Below are positions 45,514 through 53,005 of a DNA stretch of 64,000 bases, one piece after another. Where the stretch lies: NCBI GenBank assembly GCA_963845975.1, contig CAWJUD010000002.1, positions 496,001 through 560,000 of the forward strand. Reading direction: 5' to 3'. Positions within the stretch are counted from its first letter, which is position 1. Each line of letters starts with the position of its first letter. The notes under the pieces were generated by a model. That model saw only the letters and a list, made by a program, of their open reading frames with translations. It did not search any database and was not told the DNA's origin. The DNA is from JBEKIK01 sp963845975. GTDB taxonomy: Bacteria > Planctomycetota > Planctomycetia > Pirellulales > Thermoguttaceae. The position numbers and the translations under genes were made by a program.

Positions 45514-46575
45514 TCACTCATTTGATTGATGCCATTCCAAGCCCAGGATTATCACGTTTATGCCCGAGCCGATGCCCATTAGGGCGGCTTTATCGCCTTT
45601 TTCGAGGCGGCCGTTTTCTATGCCTATGGCGGCGGTCATGGGAGCGGCGACCGCGCCGGTGTTGCCCAGGTATTCCAGCGTGGTGTAGTCGATTTTAGGA
45701 TCGAGGCCCAGGGATTCGAACATCAGTTTTTGATGGGCCTTGCCGACCTGGTGGCAAAAGGTCTTGTTGATGTCGCCGCGTTGCCAGTGTAACTCGGCCA
45801 GGAAATCGTCGAAGGCCAGTTTTCCAACAGCGATTCCTTCGCGCATGAGCGTTTCGGAGTCGGTCTGCATGAGCGGCTGCATTTGTGCATCTGCCGATTC
45901 GTCGCGTCCGCTTTGGCAAAGACGGCATTGATCGGTATTGGCCCGCACGACTCCGCCCAACAAGCGGTTGCCGGTCCGGCTCAAATCGCGATGGCAGAGG
46001 ACCACGGCGGCGCTGCCGGAGCCGATGGTAAGCGAGGCAATCGAGAGTTTGATATCGTTGCGCGTAAGTGAAGTATTGGAATTGAGTTCGCGGATAGTGT
46101 TTTCGACCAGTGCCCGGCCGCTTTCAGTGCCGACCACGAGGCCCGCGCGGATTTGGCCGAGTTCGATCATGTTGGCCGCTTGCGCCATGCCGTTGAGCAA
46201 GCCGAGACAGGCATTGGAAACATCGTAGACCATGCACCGCTGGGGCAGGCCCAGGCGATGGTGCACTCCGCAGGCCGTGGCGGGCTCGAGAAAATCGCGG
46301 CACACAGAGCCGTGGATCAGCGCGCCTATGTTCCTGCGATCGATGCCGGCCAAATTAAGGGCTTTTTCGGCCGACTCCACGCTTTTTTCGCTGGGCAGCA
46401 TGCCCCGCGGCCAAAAACGCCGCTCGCGAATGCCGGTCATCAGTTCCAAACGGCCCTGGGGCAGTTTTAAACGCGAATAGAGCGGTTCCAATTGGGCCTC
46501 GATTTCGTCGGAGGTAATAATTTCTTCCGGCAACGTGTAGGAAATGGCTTCCAGGCAGACGTTTTGGTATAACAT
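45514..46575 (-). CDS. OleA-like thiolase-fold synthase (KAS III superfamily)
   Basis: OleA joins two acyl-CoA chains head to head in a Claisen reaction. The 353-aa product keeps the OleA-type signatures by eye: Glu in CRDFLEPATAC, nucleophilic Cys in MVYDVSNACLGLLNGM, His in KTFCHQVGKAHQ, Asn in EYLGNTGAVAAPM, and the closing LMGIGSGINVIILGLEW. It also resembles ordinary FabH, but the LEP motif and the SNACL Cys context favour OleA. OleB, OleC are absent here; a possible OleD partner is at 30.2 kb. Confidence 0.85.
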   Translation of the reverse strand: MLYQNVCLEAISYTLPEEIITSDEIEAQLEPLYSRLKLPQGRLELMTGIRERRFWPRGMLPSEKSVESAEKALNLAGIDRRNIGALIHGSVCRDFLEPATACGVHHRLGLPQRCMVYDVSNACLGLLNGMAQAANMIELGQIRAGLVVGTESGRALVENTIRELNSNTSLTRNDIKLSIASLTIGSGSAAVVLCHRDLSRTGNRLLGGVVRANTDQCRLCQSGRDESADAQMQPLMQTDSETLMREGIAVGKLAFDDFLAELHWQRGDINKTFCHQVGKAHQKLMFESLGLDPKIDYTTLEYLGNTGAVAAPMTAAIGIENGRLEKGDKAALMGIGSGINVIILGLEWHQSNE

Positions 46576-47186
46576 TGGAATCTAATGGAATAGTTTAAAG
46601 GCAAACCCGCTAATAAATTGCAAATTGTAAATTGCAAATTGCAAATTGCAAATTGAAGGAAGTGGACAGCGAGATGTTTAGAGCGCGAAACAGCAAGCGG
46701 TTTCTTTTTCTTTTATTACTCGAATAGCGGCGATAAAGGCACAAAATGTGGAATACCACAATGCATGCAGTGCTGTCAATACAACCCCTAGTGGGGAAAG
46801 TGGGCAAACACCACAAAATGGCTGGGGTGGTTGAGTTGATTTTAACGATTACATAAACTCTGCCGTGACTTGCACTTCAATCGACGGTGACATGTCGAAG
46901 CTCAAGGAGTACGAGGCCACTGGATAAGGACATCGCCCCGGTAACGTGCCCAGGGCCGGGCACTACAGACCGGCGGGTAAGGTCGGCGGACCGGTCGTCA
47001 AGGATAGACGCCTTGGCCTGCTTCCTAAGCATTAAGCTTAGATTTCCCTGCGTTTGACGGAACGCAGTGAAAAACTTCCCCTCATCTGTACACTTGGCCA
47101 AGCCGAATTCCCGCGATTCTTTTTCAGCCCCCTTTCCCGGCTTCCGCACTATTTGGACACAGGAAGTGTCCAGAAGGGAGTGTACA
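46576..47186. other. Spacer with heptamer array and GC-rich unassigned patch
   Basis: After the heptamer array, 46870-47100 is GC-rich and could encode a short peptide in more than one frame, none with a recognisable domain. It resembles neither tRNA, RNase P, tmRNA nor SRP RNA. No gene assigned. Confidence 0.4.
46615..46656. repeat. Heptamer array, 6 units of AAATTGC
   Basis: Six nearly perfect 7-bp units just upstream of the OleA-like start codon; a GAAACAGC/GCGGTTTC palindrome variant follows at 46687-46704. Confidence 0.9.
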
Positions 47187-47935
47187 ATGGCTGTTAAACC
47201 GTTGATTAGTCTGAACTCCGACTATCGTTCCTCTCGGAAAGACGCTCCTGCTTTCTCTTATCTTGCCGCCGGCTATTACAACTGCCTGATTAAGGCCGGC
47301 GCTATACCTTTAATCATTCCGCCCTTGACCGATGAAGACGATATAAATCGCATATTGGATCATGTCGACGGCATGGTTCTATGCGGCGGAGCCGATCTGG
47401 ATCCGCGGCACGACGGATTCATGGCGCATCCGTCGATGCGGTTCTTGGATTCGCGGCGGGAAAATTTTGATCGCTTGTTAGTGCAACTCGTTGCCGAGCG
47501 GAGAATGCCGGTAATGGGCATCGGCTGCGGCCTGCAATTATTAAACGTATCGCAAGGCGGCAATTTGTTTTTTCACATTCCCGAAGATCTCCCCGCGCTC
47601 TGCCGCATTCCGATCCGATCGATCCGAATCACCGCCACGCCCTGGTGGTCGAAAAGGGCTCGTTGATGGAGCGGGTATATGGCGAAGGGGAAATCCGCGT
47701 CAACAGCATGCACCACATGGCCATCGACGAAGTAGCGCCGGGCTTTGCCGTCACCGCCCGTTGTCCGGACGGCGTGATCGAGGCCATCGAAAGCGCCAGG
47801 GACGACTGGTTCGCCTTTGGCACGCAATTCCATCCCGAGAGCGATTCGGCCTCGGCCCTGGATTTGCGGATATTCGAGGAATTCGTGGCCGGCATCACCG
47901 GCGAAGTAATCGAAGAAGCGCGAATGGTGGCGTAA
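47187..47935 (+). CDS. Class I glutamine amidotransferase, peptidase C26 type, frameshifted
   Basis: Peptidase C26 proteins hydrolyse gamma-glutamyl compounds. Starts at ATG 47187 with AAGGGAG upstream. Frame one has VDGMVLCGGADLDPRHDG and the nucleophile region MGIGCGLQLLNVSQGG; frame two (from about 47595) has VNSMHHMAIDEV and the catalytic His-Glu in FGTQFHPESD. One extra C in CCCC (47591-47594) joins the frames through ALPHSDPIDPNHRHALVVEK. The Cys is one position off the usual GICRG pattern, so activity needs checking. Total about 249 aa. Confidence 0.82.
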
Positions 47936-47981
47936 TTATTGATACACAGCCAAATGATGTCGTATGGAACATAGAAAAACT

Positions 47982-48005
47982 CCGGGAGCAAGCTCCCGGG
48001 CTAAA
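47982..48005. repeat. GGCTAAA-family palindrome, arm CCGGGAGC
   Basis: 8-bp arms, 2-base loop, followed by GCTAAAC; downstream of the amidotransferase gene and possibly acting as its terminator. Confidence 0.7.
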
Positions 48006-48130
48006 CTTTTAATGCGACATTCATTACCTGACATTCAATAGCCCCATTTATTGATAAAGTGTGGCAGGGGCATCTTGCCCGTGCATAAAGCGCTGGCGAA
48101 GCGCCGGCGGCACATGAATTACACAAAGAT

Positions 48131-49408
48131 ATGCCTAAGTTGTTTCAGCCGGTCATGCCGCAGGGTGTGGACGGCCGTCGTTGGACGGTCGGCGTGCTGG
48201 TATCGTCGCGGTGCACGCGGGTTTCGGCCGCTTTGGTCGGAGCCGGGGGCAGCGGGCGGAACTTGCTGGTCGAAGTGGTCCAGGCCGCCGCGGCCGAGGT
48301 TCCCCGTCAAACAGTGTCCCTGTTTAACGATCTTTCGGGTTCGGGACCGGGCAAGATATCAGCGGGGATGATTGCCGCCTGCCGCGCTCAATTGGCCGAG
48401 GTTCAAGCCGGGCTGGTCAATAAATTGGCGGCGACAATGGCATTAAGCGCAAATCGGATATTGGCCCTTGGCGTGCACGATCCGGGTCTGTGGGACACCG
48501 TGCACGGCGAATCGGCCGGTTATCTTGGCCTTTGCGATGCGGCCCGGCTGGCCGAAGCGACCGGCATGAACGTGGTCGACGCCTTTCCAGCCCGGGATCT
48601 GGCCTTGGGCGGCCGGGGCGGACCGGTTACGGCCGTGGCCGAGTGGATGTTGTTGCGGTCTCAGCTCCGCAATCGCGTGCTCTTGGACTTGGGCCGCACT
48701 ACCAGGCTGACCTATCTGCCCGCGGCTTCGGCCGACCGATCTGAAACCAAGGTCGTGTCCTTCGAGGTCGGCCCGGGCACGGCGATTTTGGATATGCTTG
48801 TGCAGCGTTTGACCGATGGGCAACAGCACTTCGATCCAGGCGGGCGCTTTGCCGTGCAGGGGCATCGGATCGAGGAATTGATCCGGCATTGGAAGCGAGA
48901 TCCGTATTTTGAAATGCCGCCGCCCCGCTGGCATCCCCGCGGCGTGCGTCCGGAACGATTTTTAGGCGACGCCTTGCAGATGGCCGTATCGGCCGATTGG
49001 TCGGTGCGGGATTTGCTTTGCACGGCCACGTGTTTTATCGCTGAAATGATCGCCGATACCCTGGCCCGGCGCCTGCCCGAGGCGGCCGAATTCGATGAAA
49101 TCATCGTTACCGGCGGGGGGCAACAAAACGGCATGCTGCTGCGGGAGATCGGCCGGCTGATCAAGGTCCCGCTGATCCACGATGCCGATCTGCACATGCC
49201 TGTCGGGGCATTGGAGCCGGCTTGCATCGGCGTATTGGCCCTGCTTTACATGGACCAGGTGCCCGCCAGTCACACGGCGATCAGCAAGACCGAGACGCCG
49301 CGACTTTTGGGCCGGCTAACGCCCGGCTCCCCGCAGACGTGGTTAAGAATGCTGGAGACGTGCGCGGCCAACAGCCCGGCGCTGCGGCCGCTCAGAAGTG
49401 CGATGTAA
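48131..49408 (+). CDS. Anhydro-N-acetylmuramic acid kinase-like protein, possible pseudokinase
   Basis: AnmK phosphorylates and opens 1,6-anhydroMurNAc in peptidoglycan recycling. The C-terminal two thirds fit AnmK: NVVDAFPARDLALGGRGGPV keeps the catalytic Asp, PPPRWHPRGVRPERFLGDAL resembles the sugar-binding STGRE region, and EIIVTGGGQQNGMLLREI the nucleotide domain. The N-terminal GxMSGTSxDGVDAALV motif reads GVLVSSRCTRVSAALV, so the ATP-binding and substrate residues are lost. It may have another function or be inactive. Confidence 0.78.
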   Translation: MPKLFQPVMPQGVDGRRWTVGVLVSSRCTRVSAALVGAGGSGRNLLVEVVQAAAAEVPRQTVSLFNDLSGSGPGKISAGMIAACRAQLAEVQAGLVNKLAATMALSANRILALGVHDPGLWDTVHGESAGYLGLCDAARLAEATGMNVVDAFPARDLALGGRGGPVTAVAEWMLLRSQLRNRVLLDLGRTTRLTYLPAASADRSETKVVSFEVGPGTAILDMLVQRLTDGQQHFDPGGRFAVQGHRIEELIRHWKRDPYFEMPPPRWHPRGVRPERFLGDALQMAVSADWSVRDLLCTATCFIAEMIADTLARRLPEAAEFDEIIVTGGGQQNGMLLREIGRLIKVPLIHDADLHMPVGALEPACIGVLALLYMDQVPASHTAISKTETPRLLGRLTPGSPQTWLRMLETCAANSPALRPLRSAM

Positions 49409-49645
49409 GCCCATAAATGAAAGAAGTTCACCACGGAGAAACGGAGACCACGAAGAATTGTGATTAGGATTAATAGAATTTTGTCTTTTGTACCCTCTTG
49501 TAAGATGGGCAGCGATCTTGTTATATTAGGTTGTTGGATAAATTTCCATTCCCGGCGCAAGTAATGGCAACATAAGTGGTTGTATCAAATAGCGCCGGTC
49601 GAACACGGGTAAAGACCTTTAAATAGAACCTTTACGGAGTATGTT
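49409..49645. other. Spacer before the small basic peptide
   Basis: Contains no supported gene. With 49736-49906, it makes a 500-base region whose only coding signal is the 29-codon peptide. Confidence 0.4.
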
Positions 49646-49735
49646 GTGGGAGTCAAAAAGTCAGGAAAAGGCCGCCGGAAACTTGGCCGTAAGAAACGCC
49701 GCAATCGGGCCAGGATTCGACACCGTAAGGGTTAA
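49646..49735 (+). CDS. 29-residue highly basic peptide, ribosomal-protein-like
   Basis: GTG start at 49646 with GGAG six bases upstream; 29 codons then TAA. The peptide contains SGKGRRKLGRKKRR and RARIRHRKG, with more than half Lys/Arg. Composition recalls tiny ribosomal proteins of the bS22/AURKAIP1 or THX kind. The overlapping frame from ATG 49641 reads less cleanly. It is too short for standard gene finders. Identity as a ribosomal protein is a guess. Confidence 0.55.
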   Translation: MGVKKSGKGRRKLGRKKRRNRARIRHRKG

Positions 49736-49906
49736 TCTTCTTCTTACGCCGGGTGAATATTATTTCTTGAGCGCTGGTGGTTTGCGCCGATTCTTGGAAT
49801 AGGTACACTTATCAGCAAAGATCCACTGCATCTGTATGGAAAATGCGCCAAATTATTTTAATATAGGTGTAGAACTTTAACCTTTCGTATTAAGAAAGTA
49901 CAAAGC

Positions 49907-50296
49907 ATGGCTTTAAAAACCATTGTCTTGACCATTGTTTTTTTCATTATAGGTGCATCAATCACGGGGCTGATTCTTCATTGTTTAAAGTCTGATCATC
50001 CGACACTAGCTCTAGTCGTAGGGGCTATTCTGAGTACACAAGTCGGGATTATTGCATTCCATCTTCAACCTGGTTCTACATGCTCCCTAAAGGTCAAAGC
50101 CCAGCTTGGCGGTGTTGTTGCCGGAACATGCTTGGTATTTTCCTTAGTCATGCAAGTGATTGCCAACTTTTTTCCGGATCCGGTGATCAGTATCCCGATC
50201 AGTGCAATTGGGAGTTTTATTTTCCCTTTTGTGTTGTTCAATATCATGTGGAACTCAATGCAGAAGAACAAAAATACTTGTGATAAGAAAGCCTAA
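49907..50296 (+). CDS. Small membrane protein with four transmembrane segments
   Basis: The 129-aa product has four hydrophobic segments (IVLTIVFFIIGASITGLIL, LALVVGAILSTQVGIIAF, LGGVVAGTCLVFSLVMQVI, ISIPISAIGSFIFPFVLFNI) and a basic C-terminus. No family recognised. Confidence 0.6.
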   Translation: MALKTIVLTIVFFIIGASITGLILHCLKSDHPTLALVVGAILSTQVGIIAFHLQPGSTCSLKVKAQLGGVVAGTCLVFSLVMQVIANFFPDPVISIPISAIGSFIFPFVLFNIMWNSMQKNKNTCDKKA

Positions 50297-50383
50297 CATC
50301 GGACAAGATCAGATTCATTGCAAGTATCAATCTAACGATGGGTTGCGTATGAAATGCCCAGGGGAAGATTAAAGCACAATTTC

Positions 50384-50514
50384 TGCCCCGTAGGGGCAAT
50401 TGATATTAGCCCAGCACTTTTTAGTGCTGGGGCTTGGAGACATGACAATTTCCCATTCGTCCCGGAGGGACGATTGAAATGAGGTGGTGTAAATTCAATC
50501 GTCCCTCCGGGACG
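50384..50514. repeat. Palindrome cluster including a 21-bp inverted repeat
   Basis: TGCCCCGTAGGGGCA (50384-50398), CCCAGCACT/AGTGCTGGG (about 50411-50430), and a perfect 21-bp inverted repeat with arms at 50458-50478 and 50494-50514 (CGTCCCGGAGGGACG core). No gene in this stretch. Confidence 0.75.
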
Positions 50515-50579
50515 GAGGGGAGATTCTTATATTATCCCTACCCAGTGATGAATCGCTGCGCTAACATCAAACGACCCTA

Positions 50580-50701
50580 CGGGTCGAAAGATATCCGTTT
50601 ATGCAGTTTCTCAGGAATACATATGAGTCGAAATTGTTTGCGGGTCGAAATTTATTCGTTTAGGATATTTCTCAGGAATATATATGAGTCGGGATTCTTT
50701 C
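50580..50701. repeat. Tandem duplication of a 61-bp start region
   Basis: Two diverged 61-bp copies, each with CGGGTCGAAA at the left end, the CTCAGGAATA ribosome-binding region and an ATGAGTCG start (ATG at 50623 and 50684). The second copy starts the acetyltransferase; the first opens a 36-codon reading frame overlapping it. Confidence 0.8.
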
Positions 50702-51235
50702 TCAAATGTAGAAATCAAAATGCAGCCGGTTGAGATTGTGGAAGCCGATCTTGGGTTGCCGGAGCATCAGCGAGCGGTTGTCGAGCTTATTGATGCTTAT
50801 GCCGGCGATCCCATGGGTAATGGAAAGCCGCTTTCCGCCGAGGTTCGGCGCGATCTTATACCAGGCCTTCAAAAGCAATCCACCACTATCATCTATCTTG
50901 CATATCAAGAGGGAATAGCCATCGGTATAGCCGTGTGCTTTATCGGATTTTCGACGTTTGCCGCCCGGCCGCTCATAAATATCCACGACTTGGCGGTGTT
51001 GCCTGCACATCGTGGGCAAGGAATTGGCCGACTGCTCTTGGATGAGGTCGGACGGAAGGCGCGAGAAATGGGTTGTTGCAAGGTCACTTTGGAGGTGTTG
51101 GAAAACAATCAAATAGCCAGGCGGCTCTATGAATCGGCGGGATTTGCACAAGTGGTATATCAGGAAGCGGCCGGAGGTTCTCTATTTTATGCAAAGCCGC
51201 TTACGGACGGCTTTATAGGGCCGAGCCGCGATTAG
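50684..51235 (+). CDS. GNAT family N-acetyltransferase
   Basis: The 183-aa product has the acetyl-CoA motif LPAHRGQGIGRLLLDEVG and the following VTLEVLENNQIARRLYESAG and FAQVVYQ segments. The substrate (small molecule or protein N-terminus) is unknown. Its start lies in the second copy of a 61-bp tandem duplication. Confidence 0.9.
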   Translation: MSRDSFSNVEIKMQPVEIVEADLGLPEHQRAVVELIDAYAGDPMGNGKPLSAEVRRDLIPGLQKQSTTIIYLAYQEGIAIGIAVCFIGFSTFAARPLINIHDLAVLPAHRGQGIGRLLLDEVGRKAREMGCCKVTLEVLENNQIARRLYESAGFAQVVYQEAAGGSLFYAKPLTDGFIGPSRD

Positions 51236-51540
51236 CGATCAGCAAATGACAAATCTCAAGTGTTAGTCTTCCAGGAGGTTTTTGCCGGAGGTTGTTCATC
51301 GCGAAGCCGCAAGCGGCTTGTTTGTCGGCGGCAATAACTTACTGGGGGATATAATGCAGCCAATCGATAGTTGCTCAGGAACACCCCTATATTGCTCATT
51401 TTGCGCAGTCTTTTGTATTTGGTGATCTTGACCTACCCGCGGTAGGTGGTTATTCTCCGCTGCTTTGTTGCGACCGGGAAGTCGCCGCTAAAAATAGACC
51501 GACCTCTATCTTGCACCAAGGAAGGTGCGGCGGGCGAGGC
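51236..51540. other. Spacer with palindrome GAAGCCGC/GCGGCTTG
   Basis: About 300 bases. A variant of the GAAACCGC palindrome lies at 51303-51320 and a CCTACC/GGTAGG inverted repeat near 51434. No gene. Confidence 0.5.
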
Positions 51541-52845
51541 ATGGAAGCATATTGGTGGACCTTGTATTGGATAGTCGCCGGGGTGGCGATTGTTCAATCG
51601 TTGCTATTGACATTGCAGACCTGGGAGCACCGCCGTTTTGTGCGGAGCAGCATGCAGGGCTGGGAGCGACATCAGCCCAGCGGCCGGGTATTATTGTGTG
51701 CGCCTTGTAAAGGGCATGATCTGAAGCTGGAAGACAATCTCCGCGCACTTCTGGAGCAGGATTACGACGACTATGAAGTGTCGTTTATCGTGGAAAGCGG
51801 GGATGATCCGGCCTGTGCGGTAATCCGGCGGGTGATGGCCGCCCATCCCTGGATGTCGGCGCGGATGATCGTGGCCGGACGGGCCGGGGAGAGCGGGCAA
51901 AAAGTGCACAATCTGCGTGTAGCCACGGCCCGGCTCTCGCCGCGTATTGATTATCTGGCTTTCGCCGATTCCGATGCGCGGCCCAGACCCGAATGGCTGC
52001 GAATGTTGATCTCGCGCTTATACCGGCCGCACATCGGAGCGATGACCGGGTATCGCTGGTTCGTGCCCGAAGGGAAATCGGCGGCAAATAAGCTGCTTTA
52101 CAGTTTGAACTGTAATGTGATGTCGCTGCTTGGGCGAAACAGCCATTATCTGCTTTGGGGCGGGTCTTGGGCCATTCGCCGGGAGGTATTCGATAAGATC
52201 GGTTTACGTTCGGCCTGGAAAGGAACCCTTGGGGACGACCTGGTTGCCAGCCGGTTATTGAGCAAAGCCAAGATGCAAGTACGTTTTGAACCGGCCTGCG
52301 TAGTGGCCTCGCCTATCGATAATTCGTTTTTCGAGGCGATTTCATTCCTGCGGCGGCAATATCAATTGAGTTATTTTTACGCCCGGGATTGGTGGGCGTT
52401 TGCCGTGCTTTCGGCGACATTCAGTAATCTGGCATGGCTGGGAAATCTGGGCTTGCTGGCGCAGGGGTTCCTTAAGGGAGCAAGCTGGGCCTGGATTCCC
52501 GCGGCAGTGATATTGCTCTTGTATTTGCTGGCAGTCTGTCGCGGCAAAGTGCGCCAGGATCTTGCCGATTTGTATTTTCCGCATTTGCACAGGACGTTGC
52601 GAGAAGCAAAGCGATTTGACATTTGGTTCCAACCTGCAATCAGCCTGATTCACGGGATAATTATATTAAGCGCCGGTTTTGGGCGGCATATTAGTTGGAG
52701 GGGAATCGGCTACCGTTTAGCAGCAGACGGGAAGATCAAGGGATCCTGGCGGGGCAATGATCCGGCCGTGCTGCCCATGCCTGGAATAGCAGCCGGCCTT
52801 CCAAAATCGAAATCAAGCACTGCTGATTATCAGAAGGTCGCATGA
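51541..52845 (+). CDS. GT2/GT21-type glycosyltransferase, membrane-anchored (HpnI-like)
   Basis: ATG 51541. An N-terminal membrane helix (YWIVAGVAIVQSLLLTLQT) is followed by a family 2 domain: VLLCAPCKGHDLKLEDNL, the metal-binding YLAFADSDARPRPEWLRM (DxD), and LGDDLVASRLLSKAK with the catalytic ED-like region, then QLSYFYARDWW (a QxxRW-like motif) and two C-terminal membrane helices. The pattern is that of ceramide-glucosyltransferase-like enzymes and of hopanoid HpnI. It is followed by a radical SAM gene, as in hpnI-hpnJ; no other hopanoid gene is present. Confidence 0.87.
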   Translation: MEAYWWTLYWIVAGVAIVQSLLLTLQTWEHRRFVRSSMQGWERHQPSGRVLLCAPCKGHDLKLEDNLRALLEQDYDDYEVSFIVESGDDPACAVIRRVMAAHPWMSARMIVAGRAGESGQKVHNLRVATARLSPRIDYLAFADSDARPRPEWLRMLISRLYRPHIGAMTGYRWFVPEGKSAANKLLYSLNCNVMSLLGRNSHYLLWGGSWAIRREVFDKIGLRSAWKGTLGDDLVASRLLSKAKMQVRFEPACVVASPIDNSFFEAISFLRRQYQLSYFYARDWWAFAVLSATFSNLAWLGNLGLLAQGFLKGASWAWIPAAVILLLYLLAVCRGKVRQDLADLYFPHLHRTLREAKRFDIWFQPAISLIHGIIILSAGFGRHISWRGIGYRLAADGKIKGSWRGNDPAVLPMPGIAAGLPKSKSSTADYQKVA

Positions 52846-52856
52846 AAATATGCCTA

Positions 52857-53003
52857 AGAGCATATCCCAAAACATGTAAGTTCATTACGCGGAACAAATA
52901 ATAAATCAAAAAGGTTGGCGATTCTGCCCTCACCCTAGCCCTCTCCCGACCAACCGACCATGCGGAGCATGGTGCCCGTCGGTGCCCGGAGAGGAGACTT
53001 TGG
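52857..53003. repeat. MITE-like element, left part and core (copy c)
   Basis: Starts with AGAGCATATCCCA (one mismatch to the terminal repeat at 29940), contains the CCCTCACCCTAGCCCTCTCCC core with a nested GACCATGC/GCATGGTGC hairpin, but lacks the right end. It occupies the spacer just before the radical SAM start. Confidence 0.7.
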
Positions 53004-53005
53004 CC

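Noticed and set aside
46870..47150. GC-rich patch considered as a structural RNA or a small protein gene
   Set aside because: No match to RNase P, tmRNA, SRP or 6S landmarks, and the possible peptides have no recognisable domain.
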